A stretch of 51,291 nucleotides of DNA from an uncultured Acetatifactor sp. (GTDB lineage: Bacteria; Bacillota; Clostridia; Lachnospirales; Lachnospiraceae), in NCBI GenBank assembly GCA_947625255.1, contig CANQNT010000023.1, positions 1 to 51,291 on the forward strand. The letters run 5' to 3'. Position 1 is the stretch's first letter; every line of letters starts with the position of its first letter. Positions 42,017 to 50,309 of this stretch are shown one piece after another. A program made the translations under genes and the position numbers. The notes under the pieces were generated by a model, which saw only the letters and a program-made list of their open reading frames with translations, was not told the DNA's origin and made no database searches.

Positions 42017-44425
42017 ATGGAAGAGATCAGGATATCTGTTCGAGGTCTGGTAGAATTCATACTGCGTCAGGGAGATATTGACAACCGCCATGCCGGCTCG
42101 CCGGAGGACGCCATGCAGGAGGGCGGGCGGATTCACAGGATGATACAGAAGCGCATGGGCGGGGATTATCGTGCCGAGGTGACGCTTTGCCATGCTTTTC
42201 CGACTACGCATTATGATCTGGTGGTGGAAGGCCGGGCGGACGGTATTTTTACAGAAGATGGCGTGGCAGTGATTGACGAAATCAAGGGAACCTATCGCGA
42301 TGTGGCGCGGATGAAAGAGCCCAATTTGGTTCACCTGGCACAAGCCCGTTGTTATGCCTATATTTATGGGGAGCAGAAGGGCTTGCCCGAGATCAAGGTG
42401 CGGATGACTTACTGCAATCTGGAGACAGAGGACATCCGATATTTCTATGAGGAGCATTCCATGGAAACGCTGACGGAGTGGTTTTTGTGGCTGATCGAGG
42501 AATATAGGCGCTGGGCGGATTATTCCTGGGAATGGCGGCACATCAGGGAGGAGTCCATCCGGGGGGTGAATTTTCCTTTCCCTTATCGTGAGGGGCAAAA
42601 GGAATTGATTACCTATGTCTATCAGACCATCTATCATAAGAAGAAGCTTTTCATTGAAGCTCCTACGGGAGTGGGGAAGACGATTTCTACGATTTTTCCA
42701 TCCATTAAGGCCATGGAAAAGGGAATGGGCGAGAAAATTTTTTATCTGACGGCCAAGACCATCACAAGGACTGTGGCGGAAGAAACGTTTCAGCTGCTGC
42801 GCAATCGGGGACTGCACTTTAAAAGCGTGGTGCTGACGGCCAAGGAAAAGATTTGCTTTATGGAGCAGGCGGAATGCAATCCGGAATCTTGCCCTTATGC
42901 CAAGGGGCATTATGATCGGATCAATGATGCCATTTACGATTTCCTGGTGAACGAGGAGAGCTTTTCCCGTGAAAAAGTGGAGGAATACGCACGCAAGCAT
43001 ATGGTCTGCCCTTTTGAAATGTGTCTTGACATGAGTTTGTTCGCGGACGGTGTGATTTGTGATTACAATTACCTCTTTGATCCCCATGTTTATTTGAGGC
43101 GCTTTTTTGGGGATAACTCCAACGGTAATTATATCTTTCTGATTGACGAGGCCCATAATCTGCTGGAACGGGGACGTGAGATGTACAGCGCGGCCCTGGT
43201 CAAGGAAGAGCTTTTGGAGCTTAAGAGAGGGCTGGGCAAGGCGATAGAAAGTGAGCAGGGGGAGTTGAAGAAAAGCATCCTTGTAAGGGATGGCCACGCA
43301 CAGCGTATGGAGAAGCAATTAGAGCGCTGCAACAAGGAGATGCTGGCACTGAAGCGGGAATGCGAGGATTGTCAGGTGGTCACGGAGATTGATTCCCTGG
43401 TACAGTCCCTATTATGGCTGCATTCCGGTATGGATGACTACCTGGACGAGCAGGAAGAGGGCAAGCCGGAGATTCGGGAGCAGATTCTGGATTTTTATTT
43501 TAAAGTCAGCCATTTTTTGGATATTTACGAAAGAGTGGATGAGAATTACGTGAAATACACGCGGTTAAATGAAGACGGGAGTTTTCTGTTGAAGCTGTTT
43601 TGCGTCAATCCCTCCGGAAATCTGAGGGAATGCATGGGAAGAGGCCGGAGCGCCATTCTTTTTTCCGCCACATTTCTGCCGATACAGTATTATAAGGGGC
43701 TTTTGGGCGGAACCAAGGAGGATTACGAGGTTTACGCCAAGTCCGTCTTTTCACCTGAAAAGCGGGCAATTCTCATCGCCAATGATGTGACGAGCAAGTA
43801 TACCAGGCGTTCGGAGGAGGAATTTTACAGAATCGCCCGGTATATTGATGAGATCGTGAAGAACCGTCACGGTAATTATATGGTGTTTTTCCCATCCTAT
43901 GCCTTTATGCAGACCGTCTATGAGGTGTATCAAGAGCATTTCGCGGGAGAGGACAAGGAATGCCTGCTGCAGCAGGATGCCATGAAAGAAGAGGAGCGGG
44001 AGGCCTTTTTGGATGCCTTTCAGGAAGATGAAGCGGAACACGTCCTTATTGGCTTTTGCGTGTTAGGAGGGATTTTCAGTGAGGGAATCGATCTGAAAAA
44101 TGACCGGCTCATCGGGGTAATCGTGGTAGGTACGGGGATTCCTCAGGTTTGTTGGGAGCGGGAACTGTTAAAAGAGCATTTTAATCAAAAGGGAGATAAT
44201 GGATTTGACTATTCCTACCGTTATCCTGGGATGAACAAGGTGCTGCAGGCGGCGGGGCGCGTGATCAGGACGGCGGAGGACGTGGGAATCATCGCTTTGT
44301 TGGACGAGCGTTTCCTTCAGTTCGCTTACCAGAAGATGTTCCCCAGGGAATGGGAGACCTATCAGGTCGTGACGGTGGAAACGGTGGCAAAGCGCGTAGA
44401 GCGTTTCTGGGATTCCTGGCTGTGA
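42017..44425 (+). CDS. XPD/DinG-type iron-sulfur helicase with N-terminal PD-(D/E)XK nuclease-like domain
   Basis: An 802-residue helicase. Residues 30-130 look like a RecB/Cas4-type nuclease core: EGRADG (D75), DEIK at 87-90 and 'HLAQARCYAYIYG'. The superfamily 2 helicase follows, with Walker A PTGVGKT at about 216-222 and DEAH at 377-380. Cysteines C280, C287, C292 and C331 match the four-cysteine iron-sulfur site of XPD and DinG. 'FSATFLP' and 'QAAGRVIRTAEDVG' are motifs III and VI. It would unwind DNA 5' to 3' and may cut it; the nuclease activity is inference. AAGGAG lies 12 bases before the ATG, a wide gap. It reads on from the SOS-type genes. Confidence 0.88.
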   Translation: MEEIRISVRGLVEFILRQGDIDNRHAGSPEDAMQEGGRIHRMIQKRMGGDYRAEVTLCHAFPTTHYDLVVEGRADGIFTEDGVAVIDEIKGTYRDVARMKEPNLVHLAQARCYAYIYGEQKGLPEIKVRMTYCNLETEDIRYFYEEHSMETLTEWFLWLIEEYRRWADYSWEWRHIREESIRGVNFPFPYREGQKELITYVYQTIYHKKKLFIEAPTGVGKTISTIFPSIKAMEKGMGEKIFYLTAKTITRTVAEETFQLLRNRGLHFKSVVLTAKEKICFMEQAECNPESCPYAKGHYDRINDAIYDFLVNEESFSREKVEEYARKHMVCPFEMCLDMSLFADGVICDYNYLFDPHVYLRRFFGDNSNGNYIFLIDEAHNLLERGREMYSAALVKEELLELKRGLGKAIESEQGELKKSILVRDGHAQRMEKQLERCNKEMLALKRECEDCQVVTEIDSLVQSLLWLHSGMDDYLDEQEEGKPEIREQILDFYFKVSHFLDIYERVDENYVKYTRLNEDGSFLLKLFCVNPSGNLRECMGRGRSAILFSATFLPIQYYKGLLGGTKEDYEVYAKSVFSPEKRAILIANDVTSKYTRRSEEEFYRIARYIDEIVKNRHGNYMVFFPSYAFMQTVYEVYQEHFAGEDKECLLQQDAMKEEEREAFLDAFQEDEAEHVLIGFCVLGGIFSEGIDLKNDRLIGVIVVGTGIPQVCWERELLKEHFNQKGDNGFDYSYRYPGMNKVLQAAGRVIRTAEDVGIIALLDERFLQFAYQKMFPREWETYQVVTVETVAKRVERFWDSWL

Positions 44426-44496
44426 GAAATTTTCGGTTGTAGGGGATTCCTGCCTGGTCGGCTTTGGTCGGAAATTGTCAGACAAAATGTGAAATC

Positions 44497-44532
44497 TGTG
44501 GATAACTTACACTTATCCCCGATTTATCCACC
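44497..44532. promoter_or_regulatory. Cluster of DnaA-box-like sequences
   Basis: TGTGGATAA (44497-44505, a perfect DnaA box on the minus strand), TTATCCCC (44513-44520) and TTATCCACC (44524-44532, one mismatch) lie within 36 bases, about 60 bases upstream of the GH13 gene. No dnaA or dnaN gene is near, so this is not the obvious replication origin. Confidence 0.4.
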
Positions 44533-44591
44533 AACTTGCGTGGATGAATGGAGGATATGGTGGAAAAACAGTCTTGAGGAGGACAAAATAA

Positions 44592-45899
44592 ATGTGGGCG
44601 TATGAAAGCGTATTTTATCAGATATATCCCCTGGGATTTTGCGGGGTGCCCTTTGCCAATGATGGGATTCTGCGGCACGGGATCAAAAAGGTGGGGGAAT
44701 GGATTCCCCATATGCGGCGGCTGGGGATCGATGCTGTTTATTTTTCTCCCTTGTTTGAAGCGGATACTCACGGATATGATACCAGGGACTATCGCAGACT
44801 GGATGTGCGTCTGGGAACCAATGAGGATTTTAAAGAGGTATGCCGCGCGCTTCATGAGAATGGTATCCGTGTGGTTTTGGACGGCGTGTTCAATCATGTG
44901 GGACGCGGCTTTGGCCCTTTTCAGGACGTGCTGCGCAACAGGGAACACTCGTCTTATTTGAACTGGTTTTATCGGATTGATTTATCCGGAAATTCCCCTT
45001 ACAATGATGGTCTGTGGTATGAAGGCTGGGAAGGGCATTATGATCTGGTGAAATTAAATCTTCGCAATGAGGAAGTAGTGCATTATCTCTTGGACAGTGT
45101 CCGGTTCTGGGTAGAGGAGTTCGGTATTGACGGTTTGCGGTTAGACGTGGCCTATAGTCTGGATGAAAATTTTATCAGGAGATTGCGTGGCTTTTGTGAT
45201 AGCCTGAAGGAAGATTTTTATCTGCTGGGGGAGATGCTTCATGGGAATTATAACCGTCTGATGAACGATGCCATGCTTCATTCCGTCACCAATTACGAAT
45301 GCTATAAGGGATTATACAGCAGCTTTAACAGCATGAATCTGTTCGAGATCGTGCATTCCCTGCTCCGTCAGTTCGGACCGGAGTCATGGACCCTTTACAG
45401 GGGGAAGCATTTGCTGACCTTTGTGGACAATCATGATGTGACCAGAGTCGCCAGCATTCTGAACAATCCGGCACATCTTCCCCTGATTTACGCGTTGGCC
45501 TTTGGTATGCCGGGGATTCCTTGCGTTTATTATGGAAGTGAGTGGGGAGTAAAGGCATACAAATCGGAGGGAGATCCGGCACTGCGGCCCTGCTTTGAGG
45601 CGCCACAGTGGAATGAATTGTGCGAATGGATAGAAAAGCTGGCCCGCGCGAAGCATATGTCACGGGCGCTGCAATATGGAGCTTTTCGATCCTTGCTTTT
45701 GACAAACAGGCAATGTGTTTTTGAGCGCGGCGTGGATGGGGAGCGCGTGCTGGTGGCGGTGAATGCGGATGGAGTGCCTTTCGAGGCGCGTTTCGACGCT
45801 GGCTGCAGTCAGGCCGTGGACTTGATCAGCGGCCGGGTGTATGATTTTGAAAACGGTATGGTGTTGCCGCCGTACAGTGCGTTTTATTTTAGAGGTTGA
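44592..45899 (+). CDS. Cytoplasmic alpha-amylase family (GH13) glycosidase
   Basis: A 435-residue GH13 enzyme without signal peptide, so it acts inside the cell on maltodextrin-like or glycogen-derived sugars. The four conserved regions are present: 'VVLDGVFNHVG' (95-104), 'GLRLDVA' with nucleophile D185, 'LLGEMLHG' with acid/base E214 and 'FVDNHDVTR' with D282. The C-terminal beta domain begins near residue 365. Exact specificity (neopullulanase, cyclomaltodextrinase or alpha-glucosidase) is not clear. A GAGGAGG site lies before the ATG. No sugar transporter or regulator is nearby. DnaA-like boxes lie just upstream. Confidence 0.88.
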   Translation: MWAYESVFYQIYPLGFCGVPFANDGILRHGIKKVGEWIPHMRRLGIDAVYFSPLFEADTHGYDTRDYRRLDVRLGTNEDFKEVCRALHENGIRVVLDGVFNHVGRGFGPFQDVLRNREHSSYLNWFYRIDLSGNSPYNDGLWYEGWEGHYDLVKLNLRNEEVVHYLLDSVRFWVEEFGIDGLRLDVAYSLDENFIRRLRGFCDSLKEDFYLLGEMLHGNYNRLMNDAMLHSVTNYECYKGLYSSFNSMNLFEIVHSLLRQFGPESWTLYRGKHLLTFVDNHDVTRVASILNNPAHLPLIYALAFGMPGIPCVYYGSEWGVKAYKSEGDPALRPCFEAPQWNELCEWIEKLARAKHMSRALQYGAFRSLLLTNRQCVFERGVDGERVLVAVNADGVPFEARFDAGCSQAVDLISGRVYDFENGMVLPPYSAFYFRG

Positions 45900-45909
45900 C
45901 GGTCAGGGC

Positions 45910-45942
45910 AGACACGACTGCGTGTCTATTCGGTAAATACCG
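45910..45942 (+). other. Two adjacent hairpins after the GH13 gene
   Basis: AGACACG/CGTGTCT with a 4-base loop (45910-45927) is followed by CGGTA/TACCG (45931-45942). No T-run follows, so terminator function is uncertain. They lie directly after the GH13 stop. Confidence 0.4.
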
Positions 45943-46022
45943 TGATGGCAGTGAAACTGGCGAAGCGTGGCATCCATTGTTTTCAGGAAGGTGTATAGGG
46001 GCTTTGTTTGGTGCGATTGTCG

Positions 46023-46050
46023 TTTGATTTGTGGGGAATTTGAGTATAAT
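46023..46050 (+). promoter_or_regulatory. Promoter upstream of the broken integrase gene
   Basis: TTTGAT (46023-46028), 16 bases and a perfect TATAAT (46045-46050). It would read into the recombinase remnant, so it appears to have outlived its gene. Confidence 0.5.
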
Positions 46051-46113
46051 GATGCTTGGGCTTGTTGCTCAAATACCATTCAGAATTCGTGCAGTTAAAG
46101 GAGGAGTCGCGCC

Positions 46114-46411
46114 ATGGAAACGTATATTCAACGATCCGGTATTGAAAACTATGGACGAAATTTGCTGCGTGAGGAACGCGGATATTGGCGCTTTTTATGG
46201 CTGGCTGGAGTGCCGTCCAGTGAGCAAAGAGTTGTCTTCCGGCTGGGAGGAAGCTCTTTTGGCATCCGGCCATGCTCCGATTACCGTTAATTCCATGTTA
46301 TCGGCTATCAATGGTTTTTCTACGTTTTTGGGGAGGACAGATTGTCGAGTAAAATTTTTGCGGGTACAGAGGCGTGTGTTCCGTGATGCCTCAAGGGATT
46401 CAGATTCCTAA
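46114..46411 (+). pseudogene. Tyrosine recombinase/integrase, N-terminal remnant with frameshift
   Basis: A strong AAAGGAGG site and ATG at 46114 open a frame that begins like integrase N-terminal domains (METYIQRS, then NYGRNLLREER). The match then moves to another frame near 46165-46190. In that frame it continues as 'GAFYGWLE', 'WEEALLASGHAPITVNSMLSAINGFSTFLG' and 'CRVKFLRVQRRVFRDASR', the SAM-like DNA-binding domain of phage-type integrases. A stop at 46409-46411 ends it before the catalytic domain, and no R..HxxR..Y motifs follow. The gene is thus shifted and truncated. It is the trace of an integrated element. Confidence 0.7.
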
Positions 46412-46483
46412 CAAACTGAGTAGGAAACTATTGAAGTATGCCTAAAAGCATAAAATTACTACTGGAGACACTCTCTTGTTAGT

Positions 46484-47116
46484 ATGCTGCAGGCAAAAGT
46501 GGTTTATGGCGATATGAGCTTTACGGCCGGTGTGGCGGAATTTCCACTGAAGCATGGAGAGCGTATCACGGCCGAAGGCTTGCCGATGGGTGCGCATTAC
46601 ACAGTAGCGGAACTTGAAGCCGGGCTAGACGGTTATGAAACTGAAGCGGTGGATGATAAGGGAACCATCCTGGCGGAAGATATGATCGAGATAAAATTCA
46701 CCAATACCAAGGATGCCAATGGCCCTGGCAATCCCACGGCTCCTACCGATCCCACGGCTCCTACGGACCCCGGTGATTCTACGGGCCCGAGCGATTCCAC
46801 AGATGCGAGCGATCCTACAATGCCTGGCATCCCTGATGATCCGGGCGATTCGAGCAGCCCGATTAAGCCAGAGAATCCAAATGGTCCTGGTGAGGGGAAT
46901 GAACCCGGTGTTCCCAGTGGGCAGCTTGATCCGAACGATGGAACCGGTACGGGAAGCGGAGATTCTGAAATCGAAGCATGCTTTCTTGACGTTTCCAACA
47001 ATTCCTATTAAAACGACGACCCCGACACGCCATCTACTCTGCCGGGGGACTCGTGGAACGGTTCCGGGTCGCCATGCCGAACCGGTAAGTGTTTTGCCCG
47101 AACGAAATGACTCCAA
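46484..47116 (+). pseudogene. Fragment of a pilin/adhesin-like surface protein
   Basis: The frame 46484-47011 encodes 175 residues beginning inside a beta-sandwich repeat of the pilin/Cna-B type ('YGDMSFTAGVAEFPLKHGER', 'GLPMGAHYTVAE', 'IKFTNTKD'). It is followed by a long Pro/Asp/Thr/Ser-rich linker. No signal peptide, no complete domain and no LPXTG anchor are present. After the stop at 47011 the Pro/Asp-rich composition continues in another frame ('DDPDTPSTLPGDSWNGSGS', to about 47116), which indicates a frameshift near the C-terminus. The start codon has no ribosome binding site. I read it as a decayed 3' part of a large surface-protein gene. Confidence 0.55.
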
Positions 47117-47322
47117 TGGAAAAAGCGAGACATTTGCTCCCATAATTATCCAAATAGAATCGCTGACCAAGCTCATTTTCCATTTTCACAATAATCTTGA
47201 TTTTGGAAAACAAATCGGGTATGCTAGAAATGGGGTGAGTCAGAATAAAGGTGATCCTGGATGTCGCCTCTGATCGATAAAGAGTCGATTTGCACTTATC
47301 TGGCTGAGGAAGAGGAGGAATG
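47117..47322 (+). other. Non-coding gap after the surface-protein fragment
   Basis: I see no gene here. A 20-codon frame (47262-47322) ends at the next start codon but has no ribosome binding site. The gap carries no clear promoter or hairpin. Confidence 0.4.
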
Positions 47323-47877
47323 ATGAATCTGACCTTATATCGTGGGCGCCCTGAAGATGAATCCAGGCGCCTGTCAAAAGAGATTCGGGTGTATGATCTG
47401 CTGGACCGACTTGGGATTCCCTATGATCGTGTGGATCATGAGCCGGCGATGAATATGGAGGTTTGCAGGGCCATCGATGAAGCGCTTCAGGCGACGATCT
47501 GCAAAAACCTCTTTCTTTGTAACCGGCAGAAGACGCGGTTCTATTTGTTGATGATCCCCGATGATAAGGTATTCAAGACCAAAGAGCTGTCCGCTCAGAT
47601 TGGCAGTTCCAGGCTGTCCTTTGCCGATGTGGAATATATGGAGAAGTATCTGGACATCACGCCCGGCTCCGTCAGCGTGATGGGACTGATGAATGATACG
47701 GAACATCATGTCCGACTGTTGGTGGACGAGGATGTCCTGCAGGGAGAATATGTAGGCTGCCACCCGTGTATCAACACTTCCAGCATCCGTCTGCGGACAA
47801 AGGATGTGTTTGAAGTCTTTGTGCCCTATACCTGGCATGATTATACGGTTGTTCGGTTAAAGGGGGATGAAACCTGA
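47323..47877 (+). CDS. YbaK/ProX-type aminoacyl-tRNA deacylase
   Basis: A 184-residue protein of the YbaK/EbsC/ProX family, which removes wrongly attached amino acids from tRNA (for example Ala from tRNA-Pro). The N-terminal 'YDLLDRLGIPYDRVDHEPA' and the conserved lysine in 'CKNLFLCNRQK' fit the ProX/PrdX subgroup. 'GSVSVMGLMND' and 'GCHPCINTSSIRL' complete the substrate pocket. ATGs at 47320 and 47323 follow AGAGGAGG directly; the second gives the better spacing. It stands alone between the decayed segment and a bidirectional terminator. Confidence 0.82.
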   Translation: MNLTLYRGRPEDESRRLSKEIRVYDLLDRLGIPYDRVDHEPAMNMEVCRAIDEALQATICKNLFLCNRQKTRFYLLMIPDDKVFKTKELSAQIGSSRLSFADVEYMEKYLDITPGSVSVMGLMNDTEHHVRLLVDEDVLQGEYVGCHPCINTSSIRLRTKDVFEVFVPYTWHDYTVVRLKGDET

Positions 47878-48058
47878 AAGTACACTGCCATTTCCTGACC
47901 GTTTCCCCGGCCCTGAAAATCTTTGGGCTTGCCGGCAGACCACGCCTCTTTGAAGTGGTACAGAAGGCGCGGGACATCAACAGTAAGAACGAAGCGTGAA
48001 AGAATGATACGTGTGAGAATGAAATATGTGAGAACGAAATGCAATGAACAGGTAGTTG
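47878..48058. other. Non-coding gap with a short tandem repeat
   Basis: No gene is supported here. Around 47996-48045 three imperfect copies of a 15-17-base unit (core GTGAGAAnGAAAT) follow one another. The stretch leads into the terminator hairpin at 48059. Confidence 0.5.
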
Positions 48059-48105
48059 AAAAGCCAGATAGGGAATTTGGCTGATGGGCAAACCTATCTG
48101 GCTTT
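48059..48105. terminator. Bidirectional terminator between the deacylase and rqcH
   Basis: AAAGCCAGATAGG (48060-48072) is perfectly complementary to 48093-48105, with a 20-base loop. The A-run on the left and TTT on the right allow termination on both strands. Confidence 0.75.
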
Positions 48106-48172
48106 CTTGACGTTTTGTTGATATGCAAAGCTTGCGGCCCATGTCATAAGAACGGTGAAAATCGTGCGCTTC

Positions 48173-49918
48173 TTAAGAAATCTGCTGAATCCCAGAGATG
48201 TCAGAATCAATCACCAGGGAGTAATTCGTATAGTAAACCACGAAACCCGGCTTGGCCGCATTTGGTTTTTTGACGTGCTTTTTCTGGATATAGTCGATTT
48301 CCACCTTGTCCTGGCCCCGGCCCTTGGAATAGTAGGCGGCAAGTCTGCCGGCTTCCTCGAAAGTACGGTCGGGCAATTCCTCCGCGCCATCCGATTTTAA
48401 CACCACGTGGGACCCTGGGATTCCCTTTGCATGAAACCACCAGTCATTTCCATTGGCAAATTGAAATGTCAGTTCATCATTTTGGTAATTATTTTTGCCT
48501 ACATAAATATGAAAGCCGTCACTGCTGAGATAATGAAATGGTTTGCTGGTGACTTTGGCTTTCTTGGCGCCGCCCTTTCGCCTGATATAACCGCTTTCCG
48601 TCAATTCCTCCTTGATTTCCACCAGATCTTCCTCTTGCAAGGCGATATCCAGGGAAGCCATGATGGATTCCAAATGGGTGATTTCATCTTTCACTTCTTG
48701 TGTCAGTTGGCTCAGGGCTTCAAAAGTGCGCTTCATTTTGTTATATTTCTCAAAATATTTTTTCGCGTTTTCCTGGGGAGACATGGCGGGGTCCAGAGGA
48801 ATGGTGATCATCTCGTTGGTGTAATAGTTGAGAGCCTCCATGGATTTGGCCTTGGGCTCCACACTGTAGCCGTAGGTGTTTAGAAGCTCTCCATAAACGC
48901 GGTAGGTGTCTCTTTTCTCCGTGTCTTTCATCTGGCGGAGCTGCAGGTCGTATTTTTTCACATTGCGTTCAAGGGCGGTCTGTACAATGCGGCGAAGGTC
49001 TGAAGATTTTTGCCGAATCCGGGTGAGCGTGTTTTTTTCCGCATAATATTTTTCCAATAGTGAGGAGATGGAATCGAAAGATACGATGTGATCCTCGCCA
49101 TGGGTGTACATGGTTAATGGAAAGGCGCAGAATTCTACCGGAGTTGAACCGATATAGGCGATACAGGGTGCAAAATTTCCTTGTCGGATATTGGCGAGCA
49201 TTGCGGCGAAAGCGGCATAGAGCCTGTCAAAATCAGCGGCAGATAAAGCGGCGGTAGATACATCGCCATCAATTCCAGCCTCAAAGCAAAGTTCCTGTGC
49301 CAGAATGGGAGAGATACCGGTGTAGCTGGAGTAAATGGCCTTGAAGGCGGCCGTGGGTTTGGACGAGAGCAAGGCGCGAAATTCCGAGCTTGCACTAGCC
49401 AGGGCATCTTGCTTGTCTTGCGTATGAGGGATAAAATAGGGCTTGCCGGGTAAAACTTCCCGAACACTGCTGACCATGCCGGAAATGTGTTTGATGCTGT
49501 CTAAAATCATGTTTTCTTCATCGCAAAAGATGATATTGCTGTGTTTCCCCATGATTTCGATGGTCAGGCGTTTGCGCTTCAGGTCTCCCATTTCATCCAA
49601 ATGTTCCACATCCATATGCACAATGCGTTCCAGACCCGGCTGGGAAATGTCGATAATGCGGCCATTTTGCAAATGTTTGCGCAGAAGCATACAAAAATTG
49701 GGGGCTGTCAGGGGACTGGGTTTGTTGCTTTCCGTCAGATAGATGAGCGGCAGAGAGGCATTCGCGGAAAGTACCAGACGCTTTTGGCCGTTGGTTGTTT
49801 TGATGGTAAGAAGCAGTTCGTCATTTTCCGGCTGTGCAATCTTGCTCACACGTCCTCCCAGAAGAGAGTCTTTCAATTCCTTTACAACATTCGCTATCGT
49901 AACGCCATCAAAGGCCAT
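48173..49918 (-). CDS. rqcH: Rqc2/RqcH-like NFACT protein (FbpA family)
   Basis: RqcH binds stalled 50S subunits and adds C-terminal alanine tails to the trapped chain, marking it for degradation. The 581-residue protein has the NFACT-N domain (MAFDGVTIANVVKEL start, 'QPGLERIVHM'), a long coiled coil (about 285-440) and the C-terminal NFACT-R domain ('YVGKNNYQNDELT', 'WWFHAKGIPGSHVVLK'). Older annotations call it fibronectin-binding protein. I chose the ATG at 49918 because GAGGAAAA lies just upstream and the family starts at MAFDG; the eight codons before it are unlikely. An extended -10 (TGtTATACT) lies at 50095-50087 on the minus strand. Confidence 0.88.
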   Translation of the reverse strand: MAFDGVTIANVVKELKDSLLGGRVSKIAQPENDELLLTIKTTNGQKRLVLSANASLPLIYLTESNKPSPLTAPNFCMLLRKHLQNGRIIDISQPGLERIVHMDVEHLDEMGDLKRKRLTIEIMGKHSNIIFCDEENMILDSIKHISGMVSSVREVLPGKPYFIPHTQDKQDALASASSEFRALLSSKPTAAFKAIYSSYTGISPILAQELCFEAGIDGDVSTAALSAADFDRLYAAFAAMLANIRQGNFAPCIAYIGSTPVEFCAFPLTMYTHGEDHIVSFDSISSLLEKYYAEKNTLTRIRQKSSDLRRIVQTALERNVKKYDLQLRQMKDTEKRDTYRVYGELLNTYGYSVEPKAKSMEALNYYTNEMITIPLDPAMSPQENAKKYFEKYNKMKRTFEALSQLTQEVKDEITHLESIMASLDIALQEEDLVEIKEELTESGYIRRKGGAKKAKVTSKPFHYLSSDGFHIYVGKNNYQNDELTFQFANGNDWWFHAKGIPGSHVVLKSDGAEELPDRTFEEAGRLAAYYSKGRGQDKVEIDYIQKKHVKKPNAAKPGFVVYYTNYSLVIDSDISGIQQIS

Positions 49919-50086
49919 GATTTTCCTCGCTTTCTGTCGCACGATGTTTCAATAGAGAGACGCGTAGAAGGCGTTCTCGGCGTGTGACCGGGGCCTGCGT
50001 CAATGGGGCTTTCCGTATCTTCGTCCGCTGCCAGCGGGAGCTTGTGTCTGAAGCTTGTGGCTGCTGATATGGCGTGCGACATCCTT

Positions 50087-50095
50087 AGTATAACA
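50087..50095 (-). promoter_or_regulatory. Extended -10 promoter of rqcH
   Basis: TGtTATACT on the minus strand, about 170 bases upstream of the rqcH start. No strong -35 is seen. Confidence 0.4.
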
Positions 50096-50215
50096 GATTA
50101 TCAGGAAAAAGGGAAGATTTTGGCCCGAAATGATAAACCCAAGTTTCGTTTGGCTTGCGTTTGATGGCAAATTGGTGTAGGATGGAAATGCGGCGATAAT
50201 GACGTATGACATTTT

Positions 50216-50267
50216 GGCAGACGCGGCGGCAATGGTGTGGGGCGCTGCGGCAGACGCGGCGGCAATG
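50216..50267 (+). repeat. Tandem 19-base direct repeat before the permease gene
   Basis: GGCAGACGCGGCGGCAATG occurs at 50216-50234 and again at 50249-50267, 33 bases apart. The rest of the gap 49919-50309 (391 bases) shows only the rqcH promoter. The period keeps the frame of the downstream gene, so a longer N-terminus was considered, but the AGGAGG-type site is at 50310. Confidence 0.6.
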
Positions 50268-50309
50268 ACGCAAGGCGTTGTGACAGATATTGCGTTTGGA
50301 GGTTTTAAG

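Noticed and set aside
41927..43318. 463-codon minus-strand frame
   Set aside because: Antisense to the helicase gene, whose motifs are intact; no recognisable domain in the minus-strand product.
44497..44532. Replication origin
   Set aside because: DnaA-like boxes are present, but there is no A+T-rich unwinding region and no dnaA, dnaN, recF or rpmH nearby.
47262..47322. 20-codon frame overlapping the deacylase start
   Set aside because: It has an attractive ATGA overlap but no ribosome binding site, and its end is just the GAGGAGGA site of the next gene read as Glu codons.
47996..48045. CRISPR-like short repeats
   Set aside because: The units are imperfect, adjacent to one another and without spacers, and no cas genes are present.
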